9,399 bases of DNA from UBA1801 sp035353395 (GTDB lineage: Bacteria; Acidobacteriota; Holophagae; Holophagales; Holophagaceae), in NCBI GenBank assembly GCA_035353395.1, contig DAOPZL010000082.1, forward strand, positions 1-9,399, read 5' to 3'. A program made the position numbers and the translations under genes. How positions within the stretch are numbered: position 1 is the stretch's first letter; every line of letters begins with the position of its first letter. Positions 1 to 5,726 of this stretch are shown piece after piece. The notes under the pieces were generated by a model. That model was not told the DNA's origin. It searched no databases and saw only the letters and a list, made by a program, of their open reading frames with translations.

Positions 1-646
1 GACCCTGGCCGAAGGCGCGGAAGGAAGGCGCCGCCTCCGCGGAGTCGGAGAGGTCCACCCAGGGGCACACGAGCACCTGGAAGGAGATCCGGGGGAAGCC
101 TTGATCGCGGGCCTGGAGACAGAGTCCGGCCGCGAGGTTCCCGCCCGCGCTGTCCCCGGCGACGGCGATTCGTTCCGGGTCCCCCCCAAGCTCCTCCCCA
201 TGGGCGGCGATCCAGAGGAGAGCTGACCACGCGTCTTCGAGGGCCGCGGGGAACCGGTGTTCCGGCGCCAGCCGGTAGTCCACGGAGACCACGGTGCAGG
301 CCCCCTTCCCGGCGAGTCCGGCACAGAAAGCGTCGAATTCATCCAGGGTGCCGAGCACGAAACCGCCCCCGTGGAAGAAGACGAGAAGGGGCTGGGCCGA
401 GGCGGACCCGGCCGAGTAGGTCCGGATCGGGATCGGGCCCTTCCGGCCCGGGATGACCTGGTTGCCGATGCGGACGCCCGGATCCACCGAGCCGAGCCAC
501 GCTTCCGGAAGGGGGCAGGCTCGGGCCTCCCTGGGACTCAGGGCGGACAAGGGCTTCGCGGAGGCAGCCTGGAGCTCCCTGAGGACCGCTTCGGATTCGG
601 GGTGCAACGTTCCCACGGGGTAGTCAGGGTAAAGATCGGTGGGCAT
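1..646 (-). CDS. alpha/beta-hydrolase, HSL-like (family IV) esterase/lipase, 3' end cut off by window
   Basis: Translating the minus strand from ATG at 646 gives 215 uninterrupted residues to the window edge, so the C-terminal third is missing. The oxyanion-hole motif HGGG is at residues 92-95, followed by DYRLAPEHRFPAA at 123-135. The nucleophile elbow GDSAGG is at 164-169, with Ser166 as the catalytic serine. These three motifs in this order define the hormone-sensitive-lipase-like group of carboxylesterases, which are usually about 300-320 residues, hydrolyse short acyl esters and are mostly cytoplasmic. The catalytic Asp and His would lie beyond the edge. No signal peptide is visible. GGGAGA lies 6 nt before the ATG. 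The gene follows the MarR regulator by 47 bp on the same strand, and a MarR-type palindrome sits directly upstream of its ribosome binding site, so it is the likely target of that repressor. The true substrate cannot be read from the sequence. Confidence 0.93.
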   Translation of the reverse strand, partial: MPTDLYPDYPVGTLHPESEAVLRELQAASAKPLSALSPREARACPLPEAWLGSVDPGVRIGNQVIPGRKGPIPIRTYSAGSASAQPLLVFFHGGGFVLGTLDEFDAFCAGLAGKGACTVVSVDYRLAPEHRFPAALEDAWSALLWIAAHGEELGGDPERIAVAGDSAGGNLAAGLCLQARDQGFPRISFQVLVCPWVDLSDSAEAAPSFRAFGQG

Positions 647-663
647 GAGCCATCTCCCAAAAA

Positions 664-677
664 ATTTGATATCAAAT
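664..677. promoter_or_regulatory. palindrome ATTTGATATCAAAT, candidate MarR operator before the hydrolase
   Basis: This is a perfect 14-bp palindrome in the 47-bp gap between the marR-type gene and the hydrolase, ending 18 bp before the hydrolase ATG. Its TTTGA-N2-TCAAA core is the same as the palindrome inside the marR promoter at 1134-1145. MarR dimers are known to bind such short symmetric AT-rich sites. A weak promoter of the hydrolase may overlap it, but I see no convincing -35/-10 pair here, so the site could also act on transcription reading through from marR. Confidence 0.7.
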
Positions 678-693
678 CATCAACCTAAAAAAA

Positions 694-1119
694 TCAATCC
701 CAGGAGTTGGAGATCTTTTCGAGGATGCCGATGACCGCGGCCTGCTCCCACTCCGAGAGATCGCGATAGGCTTTCCCGATCAGGGCGTCGGAGATTTCCG
801 AGAATACGGGTCCCAAGGCTCTGCCGGATTCCCTCAAGTGGACCCGCGTGATTCGACTGTCCCTCGACGACTTGGATCGGCGGACGTATCCGGCCTCTTC
901 CAGCTTGTCCACCAGGGCCGTGACCGTCGACTTGTCCCGCCCGATGGCCGCCGCCAGCTCCTGCATGCTCATCCCTTCCCTCTTCAGGAGCTCATTGAGG
1001 ATGGACCCGTGGGTCGGGGCCAACCCCTTCACGCCCCGCTTCTCCAGTTCTTCCGCAAGGAACCTGTGGCTTCGCTCGCGGAGCTTCCCGATCAGGAAGA
1101 AGAAGTGATCGTTCTTCAT
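694..1119 (-). CDS. MarR-family winged-helix transcriptional repressor
   Basis: The 141-residue product has the normal length and layout of MarR proteins. An N-terminal dimerisation helix spans about 5-28. The winged helix-turn-helix spans 35-99, with recognition region MSMQELAAAIGRDKSTVTAL at 50-69. The wing carries the conserved D-x-R (Asp87, Arg89), and a C-terminal dimerisation helix pair spans 100-138. The family represses genes by binding short palindromes and releases DNA when bound by phenolic or other small ligands, or when oxidised. There is no cysteine in the protein, so a thiol-oxidation switch of the OhrR type is excluded and a ligand switch is more likely. The start is ATG 1119; no Shine-Dalgarno precedes it, and the promoter places the transcript start only a few bases upstream, so it may be leaderless. 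Matching palindromes in its own promoter and before the downstream hydrolase argue for autoregulation plus control of that gene. Confidence 0.95.
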   Translation of the reverse strand: MKNDHFFFLIGKLRERSHRFLAEELEKRGVKGLAPTHGSILNELLKREGMSMQELAAAIGRDKSTVTALVDKLEEAGYVRRSKSSRDSRITRVHLRESGRALGPVFSEISDALIGKAYRDLSEWEQAAVIGILEKISNSWD

Positions 1120-1127
1120 GGAGACGT

Positions 1128-1155
1128 ATTCTATTTGACATCAAACTATTGTCAA
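1128..1155 (-). promoter_or_regulatory. marR promoter, TTGACA-16 bp-TAGAAT
   Basis: On the minus strand TTGACA (1150-1155) is a perfect sigma70 -35 box, followed by a 16-bp spacer and TAGAAT (1128-1133, five of six matches to TATAAT). The expected transcript start lies near 1119-1122, at or within three bases of the ATG at 1119, and no Shine-Dalgarno is present. Initiation from a leaderless or nearly leaderless mRNA is therefore likely. Confidence 0.7.
1134..1145. promoter_or_regulatory. palindrome TTTGACATCAAA inside the marR promoter, candidate autoregulatory operator
   Basis: The arms TTTGA and TCAAA flank two central bases, giving the same core as the perfect palindrome at 664-677. The site fills most of the spacer between the -35 and -10 boxes of the marR promoter. 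A repressor bound there would block RNA polymerase, the usual geometry of MarR autorepression. Confidence 0.7.
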
Positions 1156-1199
1156 GGAACTTTCCTGCGCGTGGGCGAACCCATGGCCGGTGCGGCGGC

Positions 1200-1532
1200 C
1201 TAAGGGTGCGGCGGAGGGAGGACCGGCGGCCGGGGGGGGACGCCGGGTTCCCTGGGAGGACCTCCCGGGTTGTCGTGGTGTGGATCTCCCGGGCCGTGGT
1301 GTGGGTCGGGGTGATGCGGGTCGTGGTGGTGAGGGTCCCGGTAGTGCGGATCGTGGTGGTGAGGGTCGGGCTCCATCGAGGGACCGCCGGGCCCGCGATA
1401 GGGGCCCGCATCGGGAACCGGGGGAAGGGGTACCTCGAGACTGGGGAAGATGATGGCGTGCGTGCAGCCCAGGCTCGCGGCGAGGAGGAGCCCGGCAAGG
1501 GGGACGGCGAAGGGAGTGCGGGATCGGGTCAT
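1200..1532 (-). CDS. small His/Pro-rich predicted lipoprotein
   Basis: A 110-residue product starts at ATG 1532, with a weak GGA about 9 nt upstream. An in-frame TTG at 1544 would add four residues. The N terminus is a lipoprotein signal: positive residues Arg3 and Arg5, a hydrophobic core at 8-20, and a lipobox ending SLGC with Cys23 as the lipidation site. The mature part has no predicted fold. It is Pro/Gly-rich and contains a DPH repeat block at 56-87 with 13 histidines in 32 residues. Two of its units are encoded by tandem 30-bp DNA repeats. His-rich stretches of this kind often bind Zn, Ni, Cu or Co, but no known metal-chaperone family is recognised, so metal binding is inference. It lies upstream of marR on the same strand with an 80-bp gap that contains the marR promoter, so the two are probably transcribed separately. 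Confidence 0.7.
   Translation of the reverse strand: MTRSRTPFAVPLAGLLLAASLGCTHAIIFPSLEVPLPPVPDAGPYRGPGGPSMEPDPHHHDPHYRDPHHHDPHHPDPHHGPGDPHHDNPGGPPREPGVPPRPPVLPPPHP
1308..1367 (-). repeat. two tandem 30-bp coding repeats (DPHHHDPHYR / DPHHHDPHHP)
   Basis: Two adjacent 30-bp units on the minus strand, 1338-1367 and 1308-1337, match at 26 of 30 positions, and the first 23 are identical. They encode ten residues each of the histidine-rich tail. More diverged DPHH copies follow. The pattern points to growth by tandem duplication. Confidence 0.8.
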
Positions 1533-1579
1533 GTTCGGTTCCAAGGCCTGGCGCGGGAACAGTGCAGGTGGACTACGAC

Positions 1580-1585
1580 ATCATA
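1580..1585 (-). promoter_or_regulatory. possible -10 box (TATGAT) for the His-rich lipoprotein
   Basis: TATGAT on the minus strand matches five of six bases of the sigma70 -10 consensus and lies about 48 bp before the ATG at 1532. No good -35 box sits at 16-18 bp, so this is only a weak proposal. Confidence 0.25.
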
Positions 1586-1702
1586 CCCGCGCCTCGGCTG
1601 GATCCGCCCGCGACGCCCGCGGAAGGAGCCGGCCGCGAGGGATCCGTGGACCCGGCGGGGGGGAGGGCCGCCCGTCGGGGATGTTCCGGGGGCCGGGGAG
1701 GC

Positions 1703-3244
1703 CTACACCCTGAACCGGGTCACCAGGGCGTTCAGGTTCTCCGCGGCGTGGCTCAGGTCGTCCACGGTGCGGGTGGTCTCCCGGATGGTGGCCGCCATCT
1801 CCTCGGTGGCGGCGGCGTTCTGCTGGGCGATGCCCGAGAGGTCGCCCATGACGGACACGACTGCCGCGCTGTCCTGGTTCTGCCTCTGGCTCTGGCGGCC
1901 GATGGCCTTGATCCGCTCGCCGCTGGCGGCGATGGATTCGTGGATGCTCTCGAGCACGGCCCCTGCCGTGTCCACCATCGTGCGCCCGTCCTCGATGCTC
2001 TTGCTGGTCGTCCGGATGAGCGTGGCGATCTCCTTGGTCGCCTGGGCGGAACGCTCCGCGAGCTTCCGGACCTCCTCCGCCACCACCGCGAAGCCCTTGC
2101 CGTGCTCGCCGGCCTTGGCGGCCTCGATGGCGGCGTTCAGGGAGAGCAGGTTGGTCTGGTTGGCGATCTCGGTGATGACGGTGAGGATGTTGCCGATCTG
2201 CTTGGAGTTCTCGTGGATGGCCTGCATGCCGTTCACGGCCTCGCCCACGGCGGTGCCGCCCTTCGCGGCCGCGTCCTGGGCCTGCTCGAAGACCTGCAGG
2301 GCATGAGTGACCTCGGAATAGACCATCTCGGAGGCCTGGGCGATCATGCCGACCTTCTCGTTGGCCGTCCCCACGGACGACTTCTGCTGCTCGGCGCTGT
2401 GGGCGATGGAATCGGCCGTGGCGGTCATCTCCCCCATGCCCGCGTTCATCTGGAGCGATCCCGAGGCGATCGTGCCGGAGATGTTGACCACCTGGTTCAC
2501 GATGCCCTGGATGTTCTCCACGAACTGGTTGAAGTGGACGGCCAGCTGGGCGACCTCGTCCTTGCCGTTCACGTCCAGGCGGGCCGTGAGATCCCCCTCG
2601 CCCTCGGAAATGTCGCGCATGCGCAGCTGGATGGTCTCGAGGGGCTTGACGACGGTGTTGCCCAGGTAGATCGAGGCCCCGAGTCCGGCGAAGACCATCC
2701 CGATCCCGAGGAAGAACATCCAGCCGAGGCTCTTGGCGATCTCCCTGTTGACGCGGCTCGTGTTCATGGCGACCAGGATGTAGAACGACTTGTTCTCGTC
2801 CAGGCCGGGAGCCTGGATCGGGACTGCCTCGATGATGTAGCCGCCCCTCTCGTAGGAAACCTTGTTCTTCTCCACGGGCTCGGCCAGGGAGAAGCCATCG
2901 ATCTTGACCTTCTCGTCGCGCTTGTAGTCGGTCGAGCCGGTGCGCTTGCCGCCCTGCAGGGTGACCACGGAGGCGAGGCTGACGTCGCTGTCGCCCTGGA
3001 CCCTGGCCAGGGATTTCTCGGTCGCCCCGACCGTCGAACCCAGATCGTCGTTGACGACGTCGGCGACGACGGACTCCCCGAGCACCTTCGCCAGGCTCGA
3101 GGCCTTGATCCTCAGGGACTCCCGCTGGGTGCTCCGGAGGAAGACGCCGGCGATCGCCACGCATCCCATGCCCAGGACCATCGTCAGGGCGATGATCGAG
3201 TAGGTGAGCTTCTTCTTGATGGTGAGGCTGTTCCAGATGATCAC
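1703..3244 (-). CDS. transmembrane methyl-accepting chemotaxis protein (MCP1), HAMP-containing
   Basis: This 513-residue chemoreceptor starts at GTG 3244, chosen because AGGAG lies 7 nt upstream and TM1 follows at once. A reading frame open further upstream gives a non-protein-like Pro/Arg/Ser-rich extension. Domains in order: TM1 about 13-35; a periplasmic sensor about 37-170, possibly PDC/CHASE8-like, with no ligand motif I can name; TM2 about 173-195; HAMP about 196-250, starting VVKPLETI; and a cytoplasmic coiled-coil signalling domain 260-505. The hairpin tip at 358-399 (ANQTNLLSLNAAIEAAKAGE, then GKGFAVVAEEVRKLAERS) is canonical for CheA/CheW binding. There is no C-terminal CheR-tethering pentapeptide of the NWETF type; the protein ends FRV. 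It is expected to be a polar inner-membrane receptor controlling CheA. No other che gene is in the window, so it must work with a signalling cluster elsewhere. Confidence 0.96.
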   Translation of the reverse strand: MIIWNSLTIKKKLTYSIIALTMVLGMGCVAIAGVFLRSTQRESLRIKASSLAKVLGESVVADVVNDDLGSTVGATEKSLARVQGDSDVSLASVVTLQGGKRTGSTDYKRDEKVKIDGFSLAEPVEKNKVSYERGGYIIEAVPIQAPGLDENKSFYILVAMNTSRVNREIAKSLGWMFFLGIGMVFAGLGASIYLGNTVVKPLETIQLRMRDISEGEGDLTARLDVNGKDEVAQLAVHFNQFVENIQGIVNQVVNISGTIASGSLQMNAGMGEMTATADSIAHSAEQQKSSVGTANEKVGMIAQASEMVYSEVTHALQVFEQAQDAAAKGGTAVGEAVNGMQAIHENSKQIGNILTVITEIANQTNLLSLNAAIEAAKAGEHGKGFAVVAEEVRKLAERSAQATKEIATLIRTTSKSIEDGRTMVDTAGAVLESIHESIAASGERIKAIGRQSQRQNQDSAAVVSVMGDLSGIAQQNAAATEEMAATIRETTRTVDDLSHAAENLNALVTRFRV

Positions 3245-3393
3245 TTGATGGCTCCTGTAGTGTGCTTCACGCCCTTCCGGGCACTGGATCTCGAATGACG
3301 CCGGACTTGGATCGAGGGAACTGGACTCCTGGAGCCGCTGCGACGGGCTCGTGCGAAGACCCCCGGGATCCTGGGACCGCCTGTGACAGGTCG

Positions 3394-3504
3394 TCACCGC
3401 TCGTTCAGGAACTGGAAGATCCCCTGGCATTTGAAGATCTTCCGGGCCGTGTCGGGGGGAATGGCGTGGCGGAGTCCGCGGACTTCCTGATGGGCGAAGA
3501 CCAT
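3394..3504 (-). CDS. possible small protein of 36 residues upstream of MCP1
   Basis: An ATG at 3504 is preceded by GAGGAA (4-nt gap), and a plausible promoter lies 22-50 bp upstream. The frame reads MVFAHQEVRGLRHAIPPDTA, continues with a basic and aromatic stretch (RKIFKCQGIFQFLNER) and stops at TGA 3394-3396. The composition looks like a real peptide, unlike the Pro/Arg/Ser-rich product of the overlapping frame. It has no signal peptide or membrane helix and contains one cysteine. MCP1 begins 149 bp downstream on the same strand, so the two could share a transcript, with this ORF as a leader peptide or small partner. I do not recognise a family. The support is only the ribosome binding site, promoter and composition. 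Confidence 0.4.
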   Translation of the reverse strand: MVFAHQEVRGLRHAIPPDTARKIFKCQGIFQFLNER

Positions 3505-3525
3505 GAAATTCCTCGATCTTGATAA

Positions 3526-3554
3526 AAAATACCATTACGAATGGAATATCTGAA
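3526..3554 (-). promoter_or_regulatory. candidate promoter TTCAGA-17 bp-TATTTT with palindromic spacer
   Basis: On the minus strand TTCAGA (3549-3554) and TATTTT (3526-3531) each match four of six consensus bases and are separated by exactly 17 bp, in an A/T-rich island within GC-rich DNA. The spacer contains the inverted repeat CCATT-acg-AATGG (3532-3544). Transcription would start near 3519, about 15 nt before the 36-residue ORF, and could continue into MCP1. Confidence 0.4.
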
Positions 3555-3841
3555 TCGGATTTCGGAAGGGATGGGGTCATTCTGGAGATGATCGGCCCGC
3601 CGCATGATCGATACATATGGATTGCGCAACAGGTCCGGTCCATGCTGGGGTCGTTCCGGGCCTGCGGGAGGCCCGGTCCTGGTCGCGCGTCACTTCCGGG
3701 CCGGCGGGACGGGGTGCCCGGGAGAAGTCAGGTAGACTGGTCGAGTCACGTCCGGAGCCCAGGCGCCGTTTCCTCGTTCCTGCCCTACTGAATGAACCCG
3801 CAAGCTTTCCATCCACGCACCACGACCGGCCCGGAGTCCCG
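3555..3841. other. intergenic stretch between MCP1 leader and plus-strand lipoprotein
   Basis: No convincing gene on either strand: open frames here have Pro/Arg/Gly-rich, non-protein-like translations. It must contain the promoter of the plus-strand lipoprotein gene, but I could not pick a -35/-10 pair with confidence. The 8-bp palindrome TTGCGCAA at 3622-3629 is the only short symmetric site noticed. Confidence 0.5.
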
Positions 3842-4357
3842 GTGATCCCGAGGCGGAGTTCCACGGGGCTCCTGCTGGCCGGATTGGCGATCCCGGCGAT
3901 CCTGGGGTCGCCCGGCTGCCGGCGGCATGCCGAGCCCACCCGGGTGGTGCCGCCGGACTGGCTCGTCTGGACGCAGTCCAGCCTGGCTTTCCGCCATCCC
4001 GCCCGCTGCACGGTGACGACCGAGAATTTCGACGTGGGGGAACTCAAGGTCTTCGTCTACGATGGCCAGGACCAGGAGAATCTCCTGCTATGCCTGGTGT
4101 TCGGGGACGAGGGCCCCTTTCCCGCGATGCAGGCGGCGAAGAACCTCCCGGAAAGACCGGCCAAGGTGCTCATCCATGGGCATCCCGCCCTGCGCTGCGG
4201 ACCCGGGAGGACGGCAGGCGGCGCCTTCAGTGAAGGGCTGATCGAGCTGGGCGGGGAAGGCTCTTCCAGGTCCGTCCACTTCTATTATGCCAACCTGGAT
4301 TCCGGTCGGCAGGACCTGGCGGAGACGATCATCGCCTCGATCCTTCACGGAGCGTGA
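3842..4357 (+). CDS. predicted exported or lipoprotein of unknown function, 171 residues
   Basis: The start GTG 3842 is preceded by GGAG with 5-nt spacing and places a signal peptide exactly at the N terminus: Arg4-Arg5, a hydrophobic core at 9-22, then GSPGC with Cys26 as a possible lipidation site. The Pro before Gly-Cys is unusual for a lipobox, so ordinary signal-peptidase cleavage and export are also possible. The mature domain begins DWLVWTQSSLAFRHPARCTV, continues with alternating hydrophobic strands (LKVFVYD, NLLLCLVFGD) and ends in an amphipathic helix DLAETIIASIL. The pattern 'x-F-x-x-P-x-x-x-x-V' near the start plus a terminal helix recalls PsbP/DUF1795-type small lipoproteins, but the resemblance is weak. 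Internal cysteines are at 56, 84 and 119. It stands alone on the plus strand; a hairpin begins 7 nt after the stop. Confidence 0.8.
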   Translation: MIPRRSSTGLLLAGLAIPAILGSPGCRRHAEPTRVVPPDWLVWTQSSLAFRHPARCTVTTENFDVGELKVFVYDGQDQENLLLCLVFGDEGPFPAMQAAKNLPERPAKVLIHGHPALRCGPGRTAGGAFSEGLIELGGEGSSRSVHFYYANLDSGRQDLAETIIASILHGA

Positions 4358-4360
4358 CCC

Positions 4361-4390
4361 AAAAAAGCCCCCCGGCTCGCGAGGGGCTTC
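4361..4390 (-). terminator. terminator-like hairpin 1
   Basis: AAGCCCC (4365-4371) pairs with GGGGCTT (4383-4389) across an 11-nt loop. Six A bases on the left become a U-tract when read on the minus strand. It starts only a few bases after the stop of the plus-strand gene, so it may serve that gene too, although the plus-strand side lacks a U-tract beyond CTT. Confidence 0.6.
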
Positions 4391-4511
4391 CCGTCATCCG
4401 GGCCGTTGGAGGTCTGGTCGACCCGGACACAGGAAAGGATGCCGGATGATCCTGGAAAGTGCCCGCCGGCTGCCCGCGAGTTCTGCCGGCCCGGGGGTCC
4501 CTGGGGGCAAG

Positions 4512-4535
4512 AAAAGCCCCCCTTGGCGGGGGGCT
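4512..4535 (-). terminator. terminator-like hairpin 2
   Basis: A perfect 8-bp stem AGCCCCCC (4515-4522) / GGGGGGCT (4528-4535) has a 5-nt loop. The flanking A run gives a CTTTTC tail on the minus strand. No minus-strand gene ends immediately upstream of it; the nearest, the 63-residue gene, already has hairpin 3. Confidence 0.65.
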
Positions 4536-4627
4536 CCACTTCATCACCACAGGAGGCTGGGTGTTGCTCCTGGTTCTATGGATGCCGGGATGGGCCGGAA
4601 GGTTGCATCCCGGGCCGTCATTCATGG

Positions 4628-4652
4628 AAAAGCCCCTCGCGGCGAGGGGCTT
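4628..4652 (-). terminator. terminator-like hairpin 3, for the 63-residue gene
   Basis: A 9-bp stem AAGCCCCTC (4630-4638) / GAGGGGCTT (4644-4652) encloses a 5-nt GCGGC loop, with CTTTTCC following on the minus strand. It lies 33 bp after the stop of the 63-residue gene and is a typical intrinsic terminator for it. Confidence 0.75.
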
Positions 4653-4685
4653 CGGGTCGCTGGAGGCGCGAGCGAACCAGGACGG

Positions 4686-4877
4686 CTAGGAGAAATGCCC
4701 GGCGTCCTGGGCCTCCGTTGGAATCTCGATCCTCACGCCGCTGTTCGGGAAGATGACTTCCACGTCCTCCTGGGCCAGCGCCTGGGTCGGCCGGGTGATC
4801 CACCCCAGGGGGCGGCCATCCGCGGCGACGACATGGAAGCGGGGGGGGTGATCGAGTTTGGGTGACTGAGTGCTCAT
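4686..4877 (-). CDS. small cytoplasmic protein of unknown function, 63 residues
   Basis: The ATG at 4877 is preceded by AGGAGGGAAGG, a very strong Shine-Dalgarno, and the gene is followed by an intrinsic terminator, so it is probably expressed. The product begins MSTQSPKLDHPPRFHVVAAD and continues with GRPLGWITRPTQALAQEDVE and a strand-rich tail (VIFPNSGVRIEIPTEAQ). It is acidic to neutral, with no signal peptide, membrane helix, cysteine or known motif. Alternating hydrophobic residues suggest a small beta-rich fold. A candidate promoter about 125 nt upstream gives it an unusually long leader for its size. It lies 210 bp downstream of the LysE-type exporter gene on the same strand, with its own promoter in between. 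I do not recognise a family. Confidence 0.75.
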   Translation of the reverse strand: MSTQSPKLDHPPRFHVVAADGRPLGWITRPTQALAQEDVEVIFPNSGVRIEIPTEAQDAGHFS

Positions 4878-5008
4878 CCTTCCCTCCTGATCGAGCCTTG
4901 GTCAAGCGTTCCTGCAGGTCGTCGCATCCGGGAAACAGCCCGCGGAAGATGCCTGGTTCCTATGGATTTTCATGGCCGGGGTCCGCGCGACTGCCCCGGG
5001 TAGGGTGC

Positions 5009-5037
5009 ACTATGGCTCCAGGCGCGGAATTTTTCAA
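5009..5037 (-). promoter_or_regulatory. candidate promoter TTGAAA-17 bp-CATAGT for the 63-residue gene
   Basis: On the minus strand TTGAAA (5032-5037, five of six) and CATAGT (5009-5014, four of six) are spaced by exactly 17 bp. The -35 region overlaps an inverted repeat, GAATTT (5027-5032) / AAATTC (5041-5046), which could be an operator. The start would be near 5002, giving a leader of about 125 nt. The leader contains a 23-codon frame (4902-4973, minus) without a good ribosome binding site. Confidence 0.4.
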
Positions 5038-5087
5038 TTCAAATTCTCGGCCCCGCGAGGTTCGTGCAAACAACCATGAATATTCCC

Positions 5088-5726
5088 CTATCCCCGGTTG
5101 GCCTTGATCCGCAACATGCCAATCCCGAGCAGGAAGAACACGCTGCCCGAGGCGCGGTTGAACCAGGTGCCGCGACGCTCGTCGGCAAACCAGGCCCGGG
5201 CCGTGTGGGCGACCAGGCCGTAGCTCATCAAGGCCGAGAACGAGAGGAACATGAAGGTGGTCGTCAGGATCAGGAACTGGGGCGCCAGGACCCGGTCGGG
5301 CCGGATGAACTGGGGGAACAGCGCACTGAAGAACAGAATGGCCTTGGGGTTGGTCAAGGCGACCATCAGCCCCTTGCGGAAGATGCGCCCGTTGCTGGAA
5401 TGACCGGCCGCGGACAGGGTTTCGGCCTGGCTGAAGAGGCTGGCCCCGGAGCGCCACTGCCTGAACCCAAGATGGATCAGGTAGCCGGCTCCCAGCAGCT
5501 TGAGGAGGGTGAAGAGCAGGGCGGAGGTCTTGAGGAGCGCGCCCATCCCCGCCATCGCCAGGCTGGAGAGGACGAGGAGGCCGAGGATGTTGCCGAGGGA
5601 GGAGAAGGCCACCCGGCGCCACCCGAAGGTCATGCTGTTCGTGATCGCATGGAGGACGGCGGGGCCGGGGCTGAGGACGGCCGCGAGGGCCACGGTCACG
5701 AACAAGATCCAGACGGGAAGACTCAT
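5088..5726 (-). CDS. LysE/RhtB-family amino-acid exporter
   Basis: The 212-residue integral membrane protein matches the usual length of RhtB-type exporters and has about six hydrophobic segments: about 4-25, 38-60, 66-88, 118-138, 150-175 and 192-207. The diagnostic motif SPGP is at residues 19-22 near the end of TM1. The conserved NPKA is at 126-129, followed by a hydrophobic FFSALFPQF region. Family members export amino acids or derivatives such as threonine, homoserine, lysine, arginine or cysteine by proton antiport across the inner membrane; which substrate applies here cannot be told. The start is ATG 5726, right before the hydrophobic MSLPVWILFV. The ribosome binding site is poor (GGA about 8 nt upstream), and the frame is open further upstream but with non-protein-like composition. 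It is divergent from the small membrane protein gene at 6030. Confidence 0.95.
   Translation of the reverse strand: MSLPVWILFVTVALAAVLSPGPAVLHAITNSMTFGWRRVAFSSLGNILGLLVLSSLAMAGMGALLKTSALLFTLLKLLGAGYLIHLGFRQWRSGASLFSQAETLSAAGHSSNGRIFRKGLMVALTNPKAILFFSALFPQFIRPDRVLAPQFLILTTTFMFLSFSALMSYGLVAHTARAWFADERRGTWFNRASGSVFFLLGIGMLRIKANRG

Noticed and set aside
257..688. Plus-strand frame of 143 codons opposite the hydrolase
   Set aside because: The opposite strand encodes an intact hydrolase with all expected motifs; this frame has no domain and no credible start context.
1562..3298. Long plus-strand open frame opposite MCP1 (578 codons)
   Set aside because: It is the antisense of the receptor coiled coil in GC-rich DNA; its translation is a low-complexity Gly/Leu/Asp/His-rich sequence with no domain, and MCP1 is unmistakable on the other strand.
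3245..3643. N-terminal extension of MCP1 by 133 codons
   Set aside because: The extra residues are Pro/Arg/Ser-rich and unlike any sensor, and the GTG at 3244 has AGGAG correctly spaced just before TM1.
4329..4625. Minus-strand frame of 98 codons across the hairpin cluster
   Set aside because: It runs through two terminator hairpins and into the end of the lipoprotein gene, with Pro/Arg/Gly-rich composition and no ribosome binding site.
4640..4685. tRNA-like 3' end on the minus strand (GGTTCGCTCGCGCCTCCA followed by a terminator)
   Set aside because: No matching acceptor, D or anticodon arms can be found upstream, where the 63-residue gene lies; the resemblance is confined to a few bases.
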